Assembly: GCA_965247705.1 (NCBI GenBank)
Contig: CBDFHV010000009.1
Coordinates: 1 to 64,000, forward strand
From: CBDFHV01 sp965247705
Lineage (GTDB): Bacteria; Pseudomonadota; Alphaproteobacteria; Rhodospirillales; CAMCUA01
Direction of reading: 5' to 3'
DNA length: 64,000 nucleotides
The notes under the pieces are model-generated. The model did no database searches and was not told the origin of the DNA. It was given only the letters and a program-made list of their open reading frames with translations. Positions within the stretch are counted from its first letter, which is position 1. Every line of letters begins with the position of its first letter. Shown here piece by piece: positions 39,199 through 49,542 of this stretch. The translations under genes and the position numbers were made by a program.

Positions 39199-40497
39199 AT
39201 GGTGCCTACAATGGCGCCGCGACGCAATTCGCCACGGCCCGCCGCCGAGGACCTGCCCGTGCAGTACCTGTTGTTCTTGTTCCAGAATCGCCGGTTTCTG
39301 GGCTTCGGCCTTCTGCTGACCTTTTTCGCCAGCTTCGGCACCACGCCCATGATCTCGCTCTTTGGGGGCGAGATTCGGGCTGAGTTCGGACTTTCCCACG
39401 GCGACTTCGGGGCGCTTTATTCCGCCGCCAACCTGGTCGCGGCCGGCGGCATCGTGTGGCTGGGACGGCCCATCGACATCATCGACTTGCGGCTTTACGC
39501 GGCCCTGGTCTGTGCCCTGTTGGCGACCGCCGCCATCGCCATGGCGCTGGCGCCGGGCATGGCGGTGCTGTTTCTCGCCTTTGTCGGCCTGCGGGTGGCG
39601 GGCCCGGGCCTGTTGAACCATACCGCGGGCACCAGCGCGGTGCGCTACTTCGAGCTCGGGCGCGGGCGCGCTCTCGGGTTCACGGCCCTCGGCCAACCGA
39701 TCAGCGAGGCCCTGTCGCCGACCCTGATCGTCGTCCTGATCGCCGCCTTTGGATGGCGCCACTCGTGGCTCGGCCTCGGCGTCGTCGTCGCCTTGCTGCT
39801 GGTGCCGGCCGTCCTGTGGCTGCTCAGGGGTCACGGGGATCGCCATCGGCGCTATCTGGACCGGCTTGCCCTTGGCGCCGGCACGGCGGGCGACGATGGG
39901 CGCCAGTGGTCGCGAAGACAGGTCCTGAGGGACCTGCGCTTCTATTTGATTATGCCCGCCGTTGTCGTACCGCCGGCCCTGTTGGCGGGGTTCTTCTTTC
40001 ACCAGGTGCTGCTGGTGGAGGCCAAGGGCTGGAGCCTTTCCTGGTGGGCGGCCTCCTTCGCCGGATTCGCCGCCGCCAGGGTGGGCGTGCTGTTGCTCAC
40101 CGGCTTCCTCATCGACCGCTATGGCGCCATCCGCCTGCTGCCCTTCTATATCCTGCCCCTGGCGCTTTCGCTGGTCCTGCTGGCGGCATTCGACCACCCG
40201 GCGACGGCGCTGGCCTTCATGGTCCTCACCGGCGTCAGCTCCGGCGCCCGCACGACCACCGTCAACGCCGTATGGGCGGAGGTCTACGGCACCGCCAACC
40301 TGGGCGCGATCCGGGCCCTGGTCGCGGCCTTGATCATGGTGGCGGTGGCGACCGCGCCGGCCAGCTTCGGCTGGCTGCTGGACCTCGGCATCACCATGGA
40401 GACCCTGGCCCTGGGAAGCATCGTCACCTCCTTGGCCGCCGGCCTCCTGTTCATGATCTATGTCACCCGCTGGGACTTACCGCCCCGGCCAAGGTGA
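39199..40497 (+). CDS. MFS transporter
   Basis: About 432 residues with twelve hydrophobic segments and a short charged middle loop (around [14 protein letters not shown]). MFS features: [41 protein letters not shown] in the first half and [31 protein letters not shown] in the second. ATGs at 39199 and 39211 are both possible. Divergent from the amidohydrolase gene across only 36 bp, so the promoters overlap and joint regulation is likely; it could move the same substrate or a product. Confidence 0.9.
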   Translation: MVPTMAPRRNSPRPAAEDLPVQYLLFLFQNRRFLGFGLLLTFFASFGTTPMISLFGGEIRAEFGLSHGDFGALYSAANLVAAGGIVWLGRPIDIIDLRLYAALVCALLATAAIAMALAPGMAVLFLAFVGLRVAGPGLLNHTAGTSAVRYFELGRGRALGFTALGQPISEALSPTLIVVLIAAFGWRHSWLGLGVVVALLLVPAVLWLLRGHGDRHRRYLDRLALGAGTAGDDGRQWSRRQVLRDLRFYLIMPAVVVPPALLAGFFFHQVLLVEAKGWSLSWWAASFAGFAAARVGVLLLTGFLIDRYGAIRLLPFYILPLALSLVLLAAFDHPATALAFMVLTGVSSGARTTTVNAVWAEVYGTANLGAIRALVAALIMVAVATAPASFGWLLDLGITMETLALGSIVTSLAAGLLFMIYVTRWDLPPRPR

Positions 40498-40540
40498 GGT
40501 GTTTGGTGTCGGTCATGGGGTTGATGAAGGGGTCGCGAGG

Positions 40541-41107
40541 GTGACGAGAATCGCCTGTCTCGGCTGGGGGTCGCTGATCTGGGACCCGAGGGAACTGCCG
40601 GTTCAGGGGGCGTGGTTCGAGGACGGGCCGCTGGTTCGGGTCGAGTTCGCCCGCCAGTCCCGGGACGGGCGCATGACGTTGGTGCTCGATGGAAGCGCCC
40701 GTCCCGTTCGTTCGCTGTGGGCGATCATGGACCGGACGGACATGGCGGTGGCAGCGGAAGCACTCCGCGAGCGGGAGGGCGTTGGGACGGGCACGCCACG
40801 GTGGATTGGCAGGTGGAACTTGGCAGACGACCCTGCCGATCTCGTTGTTGACCTCCCTGGTTGGGCGCGGACGCGCGGTGTTGACGGGGTCGTGTGGACG
40901 GCTCTGCCCTCCAAGTTCGGTGGTCAGGAGGGGAGAACGCCGTCGATCGAGGAGGCTGTCACGTATCTGCGCGGATTGACCGGGACGGCACGAGACAACG
41001 CGGAGCGCTATGTCCGCCGCGCGCCCCGGCAGATCGACACCCGGTACAGAAGGCGTATCGAGGCGGAATTCAGCTGGACGCCCGTCGACACGAACGTCTT
41101 ACCCTAA
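40541..41107 (+). CDS. Conserved hypothetical protein, GGCT-like opening
   Basis: About 188 residues from GTG 40541, starting [20 protein letters not shown]. The LGWGSLIW stretch recalls the GYGSL phosphate/glutamyl-binding loop of gamma-glutamylcyclotransferases, and the later [16 protein letters not shown] is conserved in proteins I have seen annotated only as hypothetical. Enzymatic function is not established. An upstream in-frame start (40460) would overlap the MFS gene and seems less likely. Confidence 0.65.
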   Translation: MTRIACLGWGSLIWDPRELPVQGAWFEDGPLVRVEFARQSRDGRMTLVLDGSARPVRSLWAIMDRTDMAVAAEALREREGVGTGTPRWIGRWNLADDPADLVVDLPGWARTRGVDGVVWTALPSKFGGQEGRTPSIEEAVTYLRGLTGTARDNAERYVRRAPRQIDTRYRRRIEAEFSWTPVDTNVLP

Positions 41108-41142
41108 CGCCGTGTTCCCGGAGCACGTGCCGGGGGGAGGGG

Positions 41143-41216
41143 TGGCTGGGGCGCCAGGATTCGAACCTGGGATCCCGGGACCAAAACCCGGTGCCTTGCC
41201 ACTTGGCCACGCCCCA
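41143..41216 (-). tRNA. tRNA-Gln (anticodon TTG)
   Basis: Folds as a complete cloverleaf on the minus strand. The 7-bp acceptor stem is tggggcg with cgcccca, followed by the discriminator G and an encoded CCA (41145-41143). The anticodon arm is ccggg-ttttggt-cccgg with TTG in the loop, and the T arm has GGTTCGAATCC. The length is 74 nt including CCA. Confidence 0.96.
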
Positions 41217-41247
41217 AAATCGTCCCGCCTACGTGAGGGTGGCAAAC

Positions 41248-42129
41248 TTAGTGGGTGGGCTTCGGGGCCGCAAGGAGGGGCGCCGGGGCGATCCACCAGC
41301 GGGGGTGTTCCATCGCCAGCGCGGCGGCTCCGGCGCGGGCCGCCGACGCCCCGGCGAACAGGGCGAAACAGGTGGCGCCGCTGCCCGACATGCGGGCCAG
41401 CAGGGCGCCCGGCTGCGCCCCGAGGGCCGCCAGCACGTCCCCTATCGCCGGCACCAGTTCCCGGGCCGGTGCCTCCAGGTCATTGCGCCGCGACGCCAGC
41501 AGGGCGGCCAGTGCCGCGGCGTCCCGGGGCGACTCGGCGAAGCGGTCGGCGACGGAGAACGGCCCCCGGCGGGCCGCGAACACGGGGGCCGTCGGCGTGG
41601 CCACGCCGGGATTGGCCAGCACCATCCAGCAGGCGGGCAGGGGCGGTACGGGATCGAGCGCCTCGCCGATGCCGCCGACGAAGCAGGGCCTGCCGGCAAG
41701 GCAGACGGGCACGTCGGCGCCCAGGGACAGGCCCACCGATCGCAGTTCGGGCGCGGCCAAGTCCAGGCCCCACAACCTGTCGAGCGCCAGCAGCGCCGCG
41801 GCCGCGTCGGTGGAACCGCCGCCGATCCCCGCCGCCGCCGGCAGCCGCTTGGTGAGCCGAATGGCCGCCCGGGGGGCGATGCCCGCCACCTCGGCCAGGG
41901 CCACCGCCGCCCGCAGGACCAGGTTCTCGGCCCCCGTGGGCACGCCCCCGGCGCGCGGGCCGTCGATGGTCAGGCTCAGGTCGTCGGCGCTCGACACCGC
42001 CACGTCGTCGCCGACGCCGGCGAAGGCGATCAGGCTGTCGAGGGTATGGTAGCTATTATCCCGGCGCCCGGTGACGTGCAGGTAAAGATTGACTTTGGCC
42101 GGCGCGAAGGCCGCCGCCCCGTCAGCCAC
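41248..42129 (-). CDS. ispE: 4-diphosphocytidyl-2-C-methyl-D-erythritol kinase
   Basis: GHMP kinase of the MEP isoprenoid pathway, phosphorylating CDP-ME at the 2-hydroxyl. 293 residues. Motifs: APAKVNLYLHVTGRRDNSYHTLDSL (substrate end), the ATP loop KRLPAAAGIGGGSTDAAAALLAL, DVPVCLAGRPCFVGGIGE, and RMSGSGATCFALF near the C-terminus. The ATG overlaps the stop of the upstream TPR gene by 8 bp, so translation is probably coupled. Confidence 0.95.
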   Translation of the reverse strand: MADGAAAFAPAKVNLYLHVTGRRDNSYHTLDSLIAFAGVGDDVAVSSADDLSLTIDGPRAGGVPTGAENLVLRAAVALAEVAGIAPRAAIRLTKRLPAAAGIGGGSTDAAAALLALDRLWGLDLAAPELRSVGLSLGADVPVCLAGRPCFVGGIGEALDPVPPLPACWMVLANPGVATPTAPVFAARRGPFSVADRFAESPRDAAALAALLASRRNDLEAPARELVPAIGDVLAALGAQPGALLARMSGSGATCFALFAGASAARAGAAALAMEHPRWWIAPAPLLAAPKPTH

Positions 42130-43894
42130 CCCGCTCCGGGGTCGGGTTGGCGGCTTCCACCAGGCCTTGTTTCAGCTTCTGTTCCAAGGTGGCGCGCACG
42201 TCATCGGTGGGGTCCAGGCTGAGGGACCGGCGCCACTGGAACCGAGCCTCCGCCTGGCGGCCCACCCGCCAATAGGCATCGCCCAGGTGATCGTTGATGA
42301 CCGGGTCCTCGGGCCGCAGTTCGACCGCCCGCTCCAGTTCCCGGACGGCCTTCTCGTAATCGCCCAGGCGGTAATAGACCCAGCCCAGGCTGTCAACGAT
42401 GTAGCCGTCGTGGGGGCGAAGGCGGACCGCCTTTTCGATCATGCCCTGGGCCCGATCCAGGTTGAGCCCCTGATCGACCCAGGAATAGCCGAGGTAGTTG
42501 AGCACGTAGGGCTGTTCGGGCTCGAACTCCAGCGCCTTCAGAAAATCCGCCTCGGCCCGCGGCCAAAGCTTGGACCGCTCCAGGGCGATGCCCCGCGCAT
42601 AAAGCAGGGACCAGTGCCGGGGCTCCAGGGTGCCGATCCGATCGATGGCCCGGTCGTACGCGGCGGCGGCTTCGACAAAGCGCTCGTGGCTGCGCAGGAT
42701 ATCGCCAACGCTGATCAGGGGTTCGGGGCCGTCGGGGCGCTCGGTCGCCATGGCCTCCAGGGTGCTGACCGCGTCGTCGGTGCGATCCATCTGGTTCAGG
42801 TTGGAAGCGATCCGCAGCCGCGCCGACCAGGAAAAGGAAGACTTGGGGTCGATGGCCCGGTAGGCGGCGTTGGCCATTTCCAGCCGCTCCGCGGTCTCGT
42901 AAAGATCGCCCAGGAGGAGCTGCACCGGCGGGAAGTTCGGGCGCAGGTGAAGCGCCATGTTGGCGAGGGCCAGCGCGGTCTCCCGCCCCGCCTGTCGGCG
43001 CAGGCTGTTGGCCATGGCGAACAGCCCCTCCGCCAGCCCGTCCTGGGGCGAAGCGACCGGCGGCGGTTCCTGTTCCCCGGCGTCGAGGCGGGCAATGGTT
43101 GCCTCCAACAGGTCGGTCCCCGGGTTCTCGGCCAGGAACGACTCGTAGAGGGCACGGGCTTCGGGCACCCGGTCGGTCCGCTCGAGAAGGCTCCCCAACA
43201 TGCGAACCTGGCGCAGCGATCCGGTCTGGCCCTCCTCGGTCAGGGAACGGAACGTTGTTTCCGCCGTCTCGGTGCGCCCGGCGGCATCCAGGATCAGGGC
43301 CTCATGAAGGACTTTCAGCGCCCGGGCGCCGCGGTTCTGTTCCAAGACGCTCAGGGCCGACAGGGCTTCGTCGTACCGCGCCAGCCCGACCAGGGCCCAG
43401 GCCCGTACCAGCGGCACCACGATCGTCGCCACGCCGCTTTTCAATCCCGTCACGCCCGATTCGGCGTCCTCGTAGCGTGCCGCGCGCAGATCCTCGACGG
43501 CCAGGATCAGGCGGGCCATGTCGGCGTCCGGCTTCACGTCCAGCAGCCGGCGGCCCATCTCCACGGCCTCGGGGACGCGACCTTCGACCGCCATCATCAT
43601 GGTGACCGTTCGCAACAACTCGGGGTTGACCGGGTCCTCCTCGAGGACCGTCAGCGCGAACCCGATGGCGCTGTTCAGGTCTCCCGTGGCACGGGCGTGG
43701 CGAGCGGCCAGGTAGTTGCCCACCTGGTTTGGCAACGGTTTGGCCTGCGCCACCTGCACGGGGGTCTCGACGGATCCCGCATCGGCAACGCGCACCGCCG
43801 TTCGGTTTTCCGGCGCGGCGCAGGAAGCCGCCGCGGCGACGATCGACAGGACTCCGCCGATTCGCGACATTGTCTTTTTGGAGGTCGATATCAC
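42122..43894 (-). CDS. TPR-repeat protein, probably secreted or lipoprotein
   Basis: About 590 residues. I place the start at a GTG near 43894 (VISTSKKTMSRIGG); an ATG at 43870 is also possible. A signal sequence follows (GGVLSIVAAAASCAAPE), with a Cys that might be a lipobox, although AASC is a weak match. The rest is a long array of tetratricopeptide repeats, clearest at AEADFLKALEFEPEQPYVLNYLGYSWVDQG, AVRLRPHDGYIVDSLGWVYYRLGDYEKAVRELERAVELRPEDP. Likely a periplasmic or envelope scaffold. It is upstream of and overlapping ispE, an arrangement I recall from related alphaproteobacteria. Confidence 0.85.
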   Translation of the reverse strand: MISTSKKTMSRIGGVLSIVAAAASCAAPENRTAVRVADAGSVETPVQVAQAKPLPNQVGNYLAARHARATGDLNSAIGFALTVLEEDPVNPELLRTVTMMMAVEGRVPEAVEMGRRLLDVKPDADMARLILAVEDLRAARYEDAESGVTGLKSGVATIVVPLVRAWALVGLARYDEALSALSVLEQNRGARALKVLHEALILDAAGRTETAETTFRSLTEEGQTGSLRQVRMLGSLLERTDRVPEARALYESFLAENPGTDLLEATIARLDAGEQEPPPVASPQDGLAEGLFAMANSLRRQAGRETALALANMALHLRPNFPPVQLLLGDLYETAERLEMANAAYRAIDPKSSFSWSARLRIASNLNQMDRTDDAVSTLEAMATERPDGPEPLISVGDILRSHERFVEAAAAYDRAIDRIGTLEPRHWSLLYARGIALERSKLWPRAEADFLKALEFEPEQPYVLNYLGYSWVDQGLNLDRAQGMIEKAVRLRPHDGYIVDSLGWVYYRLGDYEKAVRELERAVELRPEDPVINDHLGDAYWRVGRQAEARFQWRRSLSLDPTDDVRATLEQKLKQGLVEAANPTPERGG

Positions 43895-44048
43895 CGTCAC
43901 CTCACTACTTCGCCATGTCCCCAACCGGCGGCCGTGACGATATCCGTCCGTCCGGCACTACCAACACACAGTCTACCCGAGGACCCGGCATTGCCTCAAT
44001 TGGCATCTGGCGCCGGTGAGTCACATCGCATCACGAATCGTCGCCCGT

Positions 44049-45689
44049 CTACATGTTCGGGTAGTTGGGTCCGCCGCCGCCCTCGGGCACAACCCAGTGA
44101 ATGTTCTGGCTCGGGTCCTTGATGTCGCACGTTTTGCAGTGGACGCAGTTCTGGGCGTTGATCTGAAGCCGCCGGGCGCCGGCCCCGTCGTCGACGAACT
44201 CATAGACCCCGGCCGGACAGTAGCGTTGCTCCGGCCCGTCATAGAGGGCCAGGTTGGTGGACAGGGGTACGGCCTCGTCTTTCAGGGTCAGGTGGGCGGG
44301 CTGGTTTTCCTCGTGGTTGGTGTTGGAGACGAACACCGAGGACAGCCTGTCGAAGGTGAGCACCCCGTCGGGCTTGGGGTAGGCGATGGGGTCCCGGCCG
44401 GCGGCCGGCTTCAACCGGGCATGATCATGGTGATGGCGCAGAGTCCATGGCGCGCGGCCGCGCAGCAGGAACGTATCCACCGCCCCATGGGCCATGCCGG
44501 CCCACAGTCCCCAGCGAAAGGCGGGTCGAATGTTGCGCGTCCGGTAGAGTTCGTCCCAGACCCAGCTATTCCGCAAGCTCTCGGGGTAGGCCTCGACCAC
44601 ATCCGGCGGCGCATCGGCCGACAGGGCTTCGGCGATGGCGTCGGCGGCCAGCATCCCCGACTTCATGGCCGTGTGGGAGCCCTTGATCTTGGGCACGTTG
44701 ATGAAACCGGCGGTGGCCCCGACAAGGACGCCGCCGGGAAAGGCCAACCGCGGGATGGACTGGAAGCCGCCCTCGTTGAGGGCCCGCGCGCCGTAGGCGA
44801 TGCGCCGGCCGCCTTCGAAGGTGGGGCGGATCGCCGGATGGGTCTTGAACCGCTGCATCTCCTCGAATGGGCTCAAATACGGATTCTCGTAGTCCAGGCC
44901 GACGATGAACCCCACCGCCACCTGATTGTCTTCCAGGTGATAGAGGAACGAACCGCCGTAGGTATCGTTGTCCATCGGCCAACCCACCGTATGAACCACC
45001 CGCCCGGGGTGATGCCGGGAGGGGTCCACCTCCCACAGTTCCTTGATGCCGAGGCCATAGGTCTGGGGCTGACTGTCGGCGCCGAGATCGAACCGTTCCA
45101 TCAGGCCCTTGGTCAGGGAGCCCCGGCAGCCTTCGGCGAAGACCGTGTAGCGCGCATGGAGTTCGATCCCGGGCTGGTGGTTGGCGGTGGGTTCGCCGTC
45201 CTTGCCGATGCCCATGTCGCCGGTGGCCACACCCTTGACGCCGCCGTCCTCCCCATGGAGCACCTCGGCGGCGGCAAACCCGGGATAGATCTCGACGCCG
45301 AGGGCCTCAGCTTGCTCGCCCAGCCATCGGCACAGGTTGCCGAGGCTGATGACGTAGTTGCCGTCGTTGTGCATCTGCGGCGGCGTGGGCAGGGAAATGG
45401 CGCGGCTTTCCGTCAGCAGCAGGAAGCGGTCATCGGTCGCGGGCGTGTTGAGGGGCGCGCCCCGGTCCTTCCAGTCGGGCAGCAACTCGTTGAGGGCGCG
45501 GGGCTCGAAGACGGCGCCGGACAACACATGGGCGCCCACTTCGGAGCCCTTTTCCACCACGCAGACGCCGATCTCCCGGCCGGTTTCGGCGGCCCGCTGA
45601 CGAAGGCGGATGGCGGTGGCCAGACCGGCGATGCCGGCGCCGACGACCACCACGTCGTATGTCATGCTGTCCCGCTGGGTCTCGGTCAT
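44049..45689 (-). CDS. etfD: Electron transfer flavoprotein-ubiquinone oxidoreductase
   Basis: ETF-QO passes electrons from ETF to the quinone pool. 546 residues from ATG 45689, with GGGGAGG 7 bp upstream. FAD-binding [19 protein letters not shown] at the N-terminus, the quinone-site region around [14 protein letters not shown] and [16 protein letters not shown], and the C-terminal [4Fe-4S] cysteines (RYCPAGVYE...[19 protein letters not shown]). etfB and etfA, encoding its partner, are 10 kb away in the same window. Confidence 0.96.
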   Translation of the reverse strand: MTETQRDSMTYDVVVVGAGIAGLATAIRLRQRAAETGREIGVCVVEKGSEVGAHVLSGAVFEPRALNELLPDWKDRGAPLNTPATDDRFLLLTESRAISLPTPPQMHNDGNYVISLGNLCRWLGEQAEALGVEIYPGFAAAEVLHGEDGGVKGVATGDMGIGKDGEPTANHQPGIELHARYTVFAEGCRGSLTKGLMERFDLGADSQPQTYGLGIKELWEVDPSRHHPGRVVHTVGWPMDNDTYGGSFLYHLEDNQVAVGFIVGLDYENPYLSPFEEMQRFKTHPAIRPTFEGGRRIAYGARALNEGGFQSIPRLAFPGGVLVGATAGFINVPKIKGSHTAMKSGMLAADAIAEALSADAPPDVVEAYPESLRNSWVWDELYRTRNIRPAFRWGLWAGMAHGAVDTFLLRGRAPWTLRHHHDHARLKPAAGRDPIAYPKPDGVLTFDRLSSVFVSNTNHEENQPAHLTLKDEAVPLSTNLALYDGPEQRYCPAGVYEFVDDGAGARRLQINAQNCVHCKTCDIKDPSQNIHWVVPEGGGGPNYPNM

Positions 45690-45814
45690 GCGCCACCTCC
45701 CCATGGCCATGAAAATGGAACGAGGCCCCGCTTATAGCACGCCCGCTCCGCCCGTCGGGTCGCCATGGTTGGGCGGCCGGTCGCCTTGTGTTAACCTGTG
45801 CCGAACTGCGGAAA

Positions 45815-46798
45815 ATGGGAACCCGACCCTTGGATGACCACGCCCACCACGATCACTCCGACGCCCATGGGCACGGCCACTCCCACGGGCTCGGCCACGG
45901 CCACGTGGACGCATCAACGACCCAGACCCGGCTGATCTGGGCCTTTGCGATTACCGCCGGGTTCATGGTTGTCGAGGTAGTGGGCGGTTGGCTGGCCGGG
46001 TCTTTGGCCCTGATGGCCGATGCCGCCCATATGCTGACCGACGCCGCGGCCTTGGGGTTGGCCTGGTATGCGGTGCGCGCGTCCCAGCGGCCGGCCGACG
46101 ACCAGCGGTCCTACGGCTACCATCGGGTGCAGATCCTGGCCGCTTTCGTCAATGGCGTGGCCCTACTCGCCCTGGTGGCGTGGATCGGGTTCGAGGCGGT
46201 CCTGCGCTTGGCGGAACCGGCGCCCGTCCTGGCGGGGCCGATGCTGATCGTGGCCGCAATAGGACTTGGTGTGAACGCCGCGGTGTTCGCCATCCTCCAT
46301 GGCGCCGGGCGCCAAAATCTCAACGTGCGCGGCGCCATGCTTCACGTGCTGGGCGATCTTCTGGGGTCCGCCGCGGCAATCGCCGCCGCCATCGTCATCA
46401 TGACCACGGGCTGGACCCCCATCGATCCCCTGCTTTCCCTGTTGATCGTGCTGCTGATCGTCCGCAGCGCATGGTCCCTGGTGCGCCAGTCGGGCCACAT
46501 CCTTCTCGAGGGTTCGCCCCAGGACATGGACCTGGAGGCGGTGCGCCACGCCATCCAGGAACGGGTCGACGACGTGGTCGACGTCCACCACCTCCATGCC
46601 TGGTCCCTGACGCCGGAACATCCCATTCTGACCCTCCACGCCCGGTTGCGCCCGGAAGGCGAGGACAAGGCCGTTCTGGCCGCCATCAAGGGCGTCCTGG
46701 CCGACGAGTTCAAGATTCGCCACGCGACCGTGCAACTGGAACATGGGCCCTGTCCCGACGGCCCCGACTGCGCGGTGGCCCAGACCGCGGGGACATGA
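45815..46798 (+). CDS. Cation diffusion facilitator (Zn/Co exporter, CzcD/ZitB-like)
   Basis: 327 residues from ATG 45815. A His-rich N-terminus ([22 protein letters not shown]) precedes six hydrophobic segments. The transport-site HxxxD pairs are visible: [18 protein letters not shown] (helix 2) and [15 protein letters not shown] (helix 5). The cytosolic C-terminal domain has [10 protein letters not shown] and a Cys pair near the end (CPDGPDC). Exports divalent zinc or cobalt from the cytosol. Divergent from etfD; the stop overlaps the next ATG (ATGA). Confidence 0.94.
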   Translation: MGTRPLDDHAHHDHSDAHGHGHSHGLGHGHVDASTTQTRLIWAFAITAGFMVVEVVGGWLAGSLALMADAAHMLTDAAALGLAWYAVRASQRPADDQRSYGYHRVQILAAFVNGVALLALVAWIGFEAVLRLAEPAPVLAGPMLIVAAIGLGVNAAVFAILHGAGRQNLNVRGAMLHVLGDLLGSAAAIAAAIVIMTTGWTPIDPLLSLLIVLLIVRSAWSLVRQSGHILLEGSPQDMDLEAVRHAIQERVDDVVDVHHLHAWSLTPEHPILTLHARLRPEGEDKAVLAAIKGVLADEFKIRHATVQLEHGPCPDGPDCAVAQTAGT

Positions 46799-47598
46799 GC
46801 GAAGGCCTGACGCCGCGCCAGCTTCTCGCCTGGTACGCCGTGGCGGGGGTCGAGGATAGCGTCGAGGAGTCCCCCGTCGACCACTACGCGCGATCCCGGG
46901 CGCCGGCGCCGAACCCCCCGGCACGACCTGCGCCGCCGCCGGCATCCGCTCCGCCAACCCAAGCCGCGCCCGCCGTTTCCCGGTCGGAGTCGGCGCGCAC
47001 GGCCTACGCCGCCGCCCGTCAGGCGGCGACATTGGACGATCTGCGGGCGGCTCTGGAATCCTTCGACGGCTGTCCGCTGAAAAGGACCGCCACCAATCTG
47101 GTCTTCACCGATGGTAATCCCGAGGCCCGGGTCTTGATGATCGGCGAAGCACCGGGCGCCGACGAGGACCGGCAAGGCCTGCCCTTCGTCGGGGTGAGCG
47201 GCAAGCTGCTCGACCGCATGCTGGCCTCGGTGGGCCTGGACCGAACCCGGGTGCTGATCTCCAATACCGTCTATTGGCGCCCGCCCGGCAACCGCAGCCC
47301 GACCACCGCCGAATTGGCCGCCTGCATGCCCTTCGTCGAGCGCCTGATCGAGATCGTCGATCCGGATATCCTGGTCGCCATGGGCGGGGCCGCCGCCAAA
47401 TCGCTTCTCGGGCGAGCCGAAAGCGTCGGCCGGCTGCGCGGCCGCTGGTTCACCTTTTCCACCCCCGGCATGTCCCACCCCATCGAGGCGACGGTGATGT
47501 TCCATCCGGCCTATCTTCTACGTTCGCCGGCGCAGAAGCGCCTGGCCTGGCGGGACGTGCTGGAGCTGCGCCGAAAGGTGGACGCCCTGCCCGCCTGA
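46795..47598 (+). CDS. Uracil-DNA glycosylase, family 4-like
   Basis: Removes uracil from DNA. 267 residues: a Pro/Ala-rich N-terminal extension (about 30-65) and the family-4 core with [28 protein letters not shown] (water-activating loop), [13 protein letters not shown], and [11 protein letters not shown]. Family-4 enzymes normally have four Fe-S cysteines. Here two positions are changed: the first Cys of the N-terminal pair is Phe (SFDGCPLK) and the one before RPP is Trp. The enzyme may lack the cluster. ATG overlaps the CDF stop. Confidence 0.9.
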   Translation: MSEGLTPRQLLAWYAVAGVEDSVEESPVDHYARSRAPAPNPPARPAPPPASAPPTQAAPAVSRSESARTAYAAARQAATLDDLRAALESFDGCPLKRTATNLVFTDGNPEARVLMIGEAPGADEDRQGLPFVGVSGKLLDRMLASVGLDRTRVLISNTVYWRPPGNRSPTTAELAACMPFVERLIEIVDPDILVAMGGAAAKSLLGRAESVGRLRGRWFTFSTPGMSHPIEATVMFHPAYLLRSPAQKRLAWRDVLELRRKVDALPA

Positions 47599-47715
47599 GG
47601 GAGCCCCGTCGCCCGGGTTCGCCCACGAGGTTGCCTCCGTCCCGTTAACCCTTTATAAACCCTTCCGGAATCGCAGAATCGACAGCCAATCGACAACAAC
47701 AAGCCGATATGGGTC

Positions 47716-49542
47716 GTGGGTCGTAAAGGGGTTTTCATCGCCGGCTGCCTGTGGGCACTGTCGGCGGCCGTGGTGGCAATCGCGCCGGTCGTGGCCGAGG
47801 CGCAGGACCGCCTCGCCCTGCGGCTGCCTGTCCCCCATGCAGTGCCGGCGGCACTTCCCGCCATCCTTGGAGAGCGGGACAGGGACCTCTACCGGCGCAT
47901 CTTCGTCCTTCAGGCGGCGGGCAAGCTGACGGCGGCGGACACGCTGATTGGGAAGCTGACGGACCGCCTGCTTGTGGGTCACGTCCAGGCCCAACGCTAC
48001 CTCCATCCGACCGCCTACCGGTCCAAGTTCCGGGAACTCAAGGCCTGGATGGCCGAATACGCGGATCATCCGGACTCCCAGCGCATCCATAAGCTGGCGG
48101 TGAAACGGCGACCGCGCCGGGCGGGCTACCCGGCGCGCCCCACCTACGCCGTGCCCGGCTACGCCCCGTCGTCGGGCCTGATCGGCCCCGGCGTCACCGG
48201 CGGCGGACCGCGAAGGGGATTGTCGGCCGAGGACAAAAAGAAGGCCAAGCGAGCCATTCGCCGGGTCCACCTGCTGCTGCGCAAGGGTGCCACCAAGTCG
48301 GCCAAGGAGATGTTGCACGACAAGGAAGTGCGGCGGCTGTTGAGCCCCACCGCCTTCGACCGGGCCCAGGCGCGCCTCGCCGCCGGCTATTTCGTCGACG
48401 GCCATGACGCATGGGCGCTGGACTGGGCGACGCGGGCCGCGCGCTCCGCCCGCTGGGTGCCGGAGGCAACCTGGACCGCCGGCCTCGCGGCCTGGCGCCT
48501 GGAGCGTTTCGGCGATGCCGCGACCCATTTCGGGAGCCTGGCCGGCCGGGACAACGTCTCGCCGTGGCTGGTGTCGGGCGCTGCCTTCTGGGCCGCCCGG
48601 TCCCACCTGAAGGACCGGCGGCCGGAGCAGGTCAGCCGCTGGTTGAGAGTGGCCGCCGGCCAGGGCCGCACCTTTTATGCCCTGCTCGCCCGGCGCCTTC
48701 TCGGCATGCCCCTCGGCCTTCGATGGTCGCGGCAGGAGGAAGATCGGCGATGGCCGCGGACGGTGGCCGCGACGGCGGCGGGAAAGCGCGCGCTTGCCCT
48801 GGTCGAGGTCGGACAGCGTAACCGGGCGGGGCGCGAGCTCCTGGGCCTGTCGTCCGGGGCGACGGGGGATACGGCGCGCGGCGTCCTGATTCTGGCCGGG
48901 CAGGCGGGGCTGGCATCGATCGCGCTTCGCCTGGACCCGATCTTGAACGCCCGCGGCGCCGACTACGACGGCGCGGCGTTCCCGGTTCCCCCTTGGCGGC
49001 CCGACGAGGGGTTCCGCATCGACCGGGCCCTGATCTATTCGTTCATTCGCCAGGAATCCCAGTTCAACCCCGATGCCCGCAGCCCAGCCGGCGCCCGGGG
49101 GCTGATGCAGATCATGCCGGCGACGGCCAGCTGGGTCGCCCGCGACCGGTCCTTGCGCGGCGCCGAGCGGCAACGGCTTCACGACCCGATGCTGAACCTG
49201 GAACTGGGCCAGCGCTATATCGAGATGCTGCTGGCCGAGAAGTCGGTCGGCGGCGACCTGTTCCGCATGGTGGTGGCCTGGAACGCCGGACCGGGAAATC
49301 TGCAGAAATGGTTGCGCCAGAACCGGTTCCGCGACGATCCCCTGCTGTTCATCGAGACCATTACCCGGCGCGAGACCCGGGCCTTCGCCGAACGGGTGTT
49401 GACCAACTTCTGGATCTACCGGGACCGCCTCGGCCAGCCCACCCCGTCCCTGGACGCGGTTGCGGCCGGTCGCTGGCCCGCTTACATGTCCCTGGACCCC
49501 GAATCGGTTCAGGTGGCCGAAGATGTCCGCGACCGGCGCTGA
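47716..49542 (+). CDS. slt: Soluble lytic murein transglycosylase
   Basis: Cleaves peptidoglycan between MurNAc and GlcNAc with 1,6-anhydro product. 608 residues from GTG 47716, with a signal peptide (VFIAGCLWALSAAVVAIAPVVAEAQ). A helical superhelix region (about 60-420) is followed by the SLT catalytic domain: ALIYSFIRQESQFNPDARSPAGARGLMQIMPATA (catalytic Glu in RQES) and LFRMVVAWNAGPGNLQKW. The protein is periplasmic. It overlaps moaB by 20 bp. Confidence 0.94.
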   Translation: MGRKGVFIAGCLWALSAAVVAIAPVVAEAQDRLALRLPVPHAVPAALPAILGERDRDLYRRIFVLQAAGKLTAADTLIGKLTDRLLVGHVQAQRYLHPTAYRSKFRELKAWMAEYADHPDSQRIHKLAVKRRPRRAGYPARPTYAVPGYAPSSGLIGPGVTGGGPRRGLSAEDKKKAKRAIRRVHLLLRKGATKSAKEMLHDKEVRRLLSPTAFDRAQARLAAGYFVDGHDAWALDWATRAARSARWVPEATWTAGLAAWRLERFGDAATHFGSLAGRDNVSPWLVSGAAFWAARSHLKDRRPEQVSRWLRVAAGQGRTFYALLARRLLGMPLGLRWSRQEEDRRWPRTVAATAAGKRALALVEVGQRNRAGRELLGLSSGATGDTARGVLILAGQAGLASIALRLDPILNARGADYDGAAFPVPPWRPDEGFRIDRALIYSFIRQESQFNPDARSPAGARGLMQIMPATASWVARDRSLRGAERQRLHDPMLNLELGQRYIEMLLAEKSVGGDLFRMVVAWNAGPGNLQKWLRQNRFRDDPLLFIETITRRETRAFAERVLTNFWIYRDRLGQPTPSLDAVAAGRWPAYMSLDPESVQVAEDVRDRR

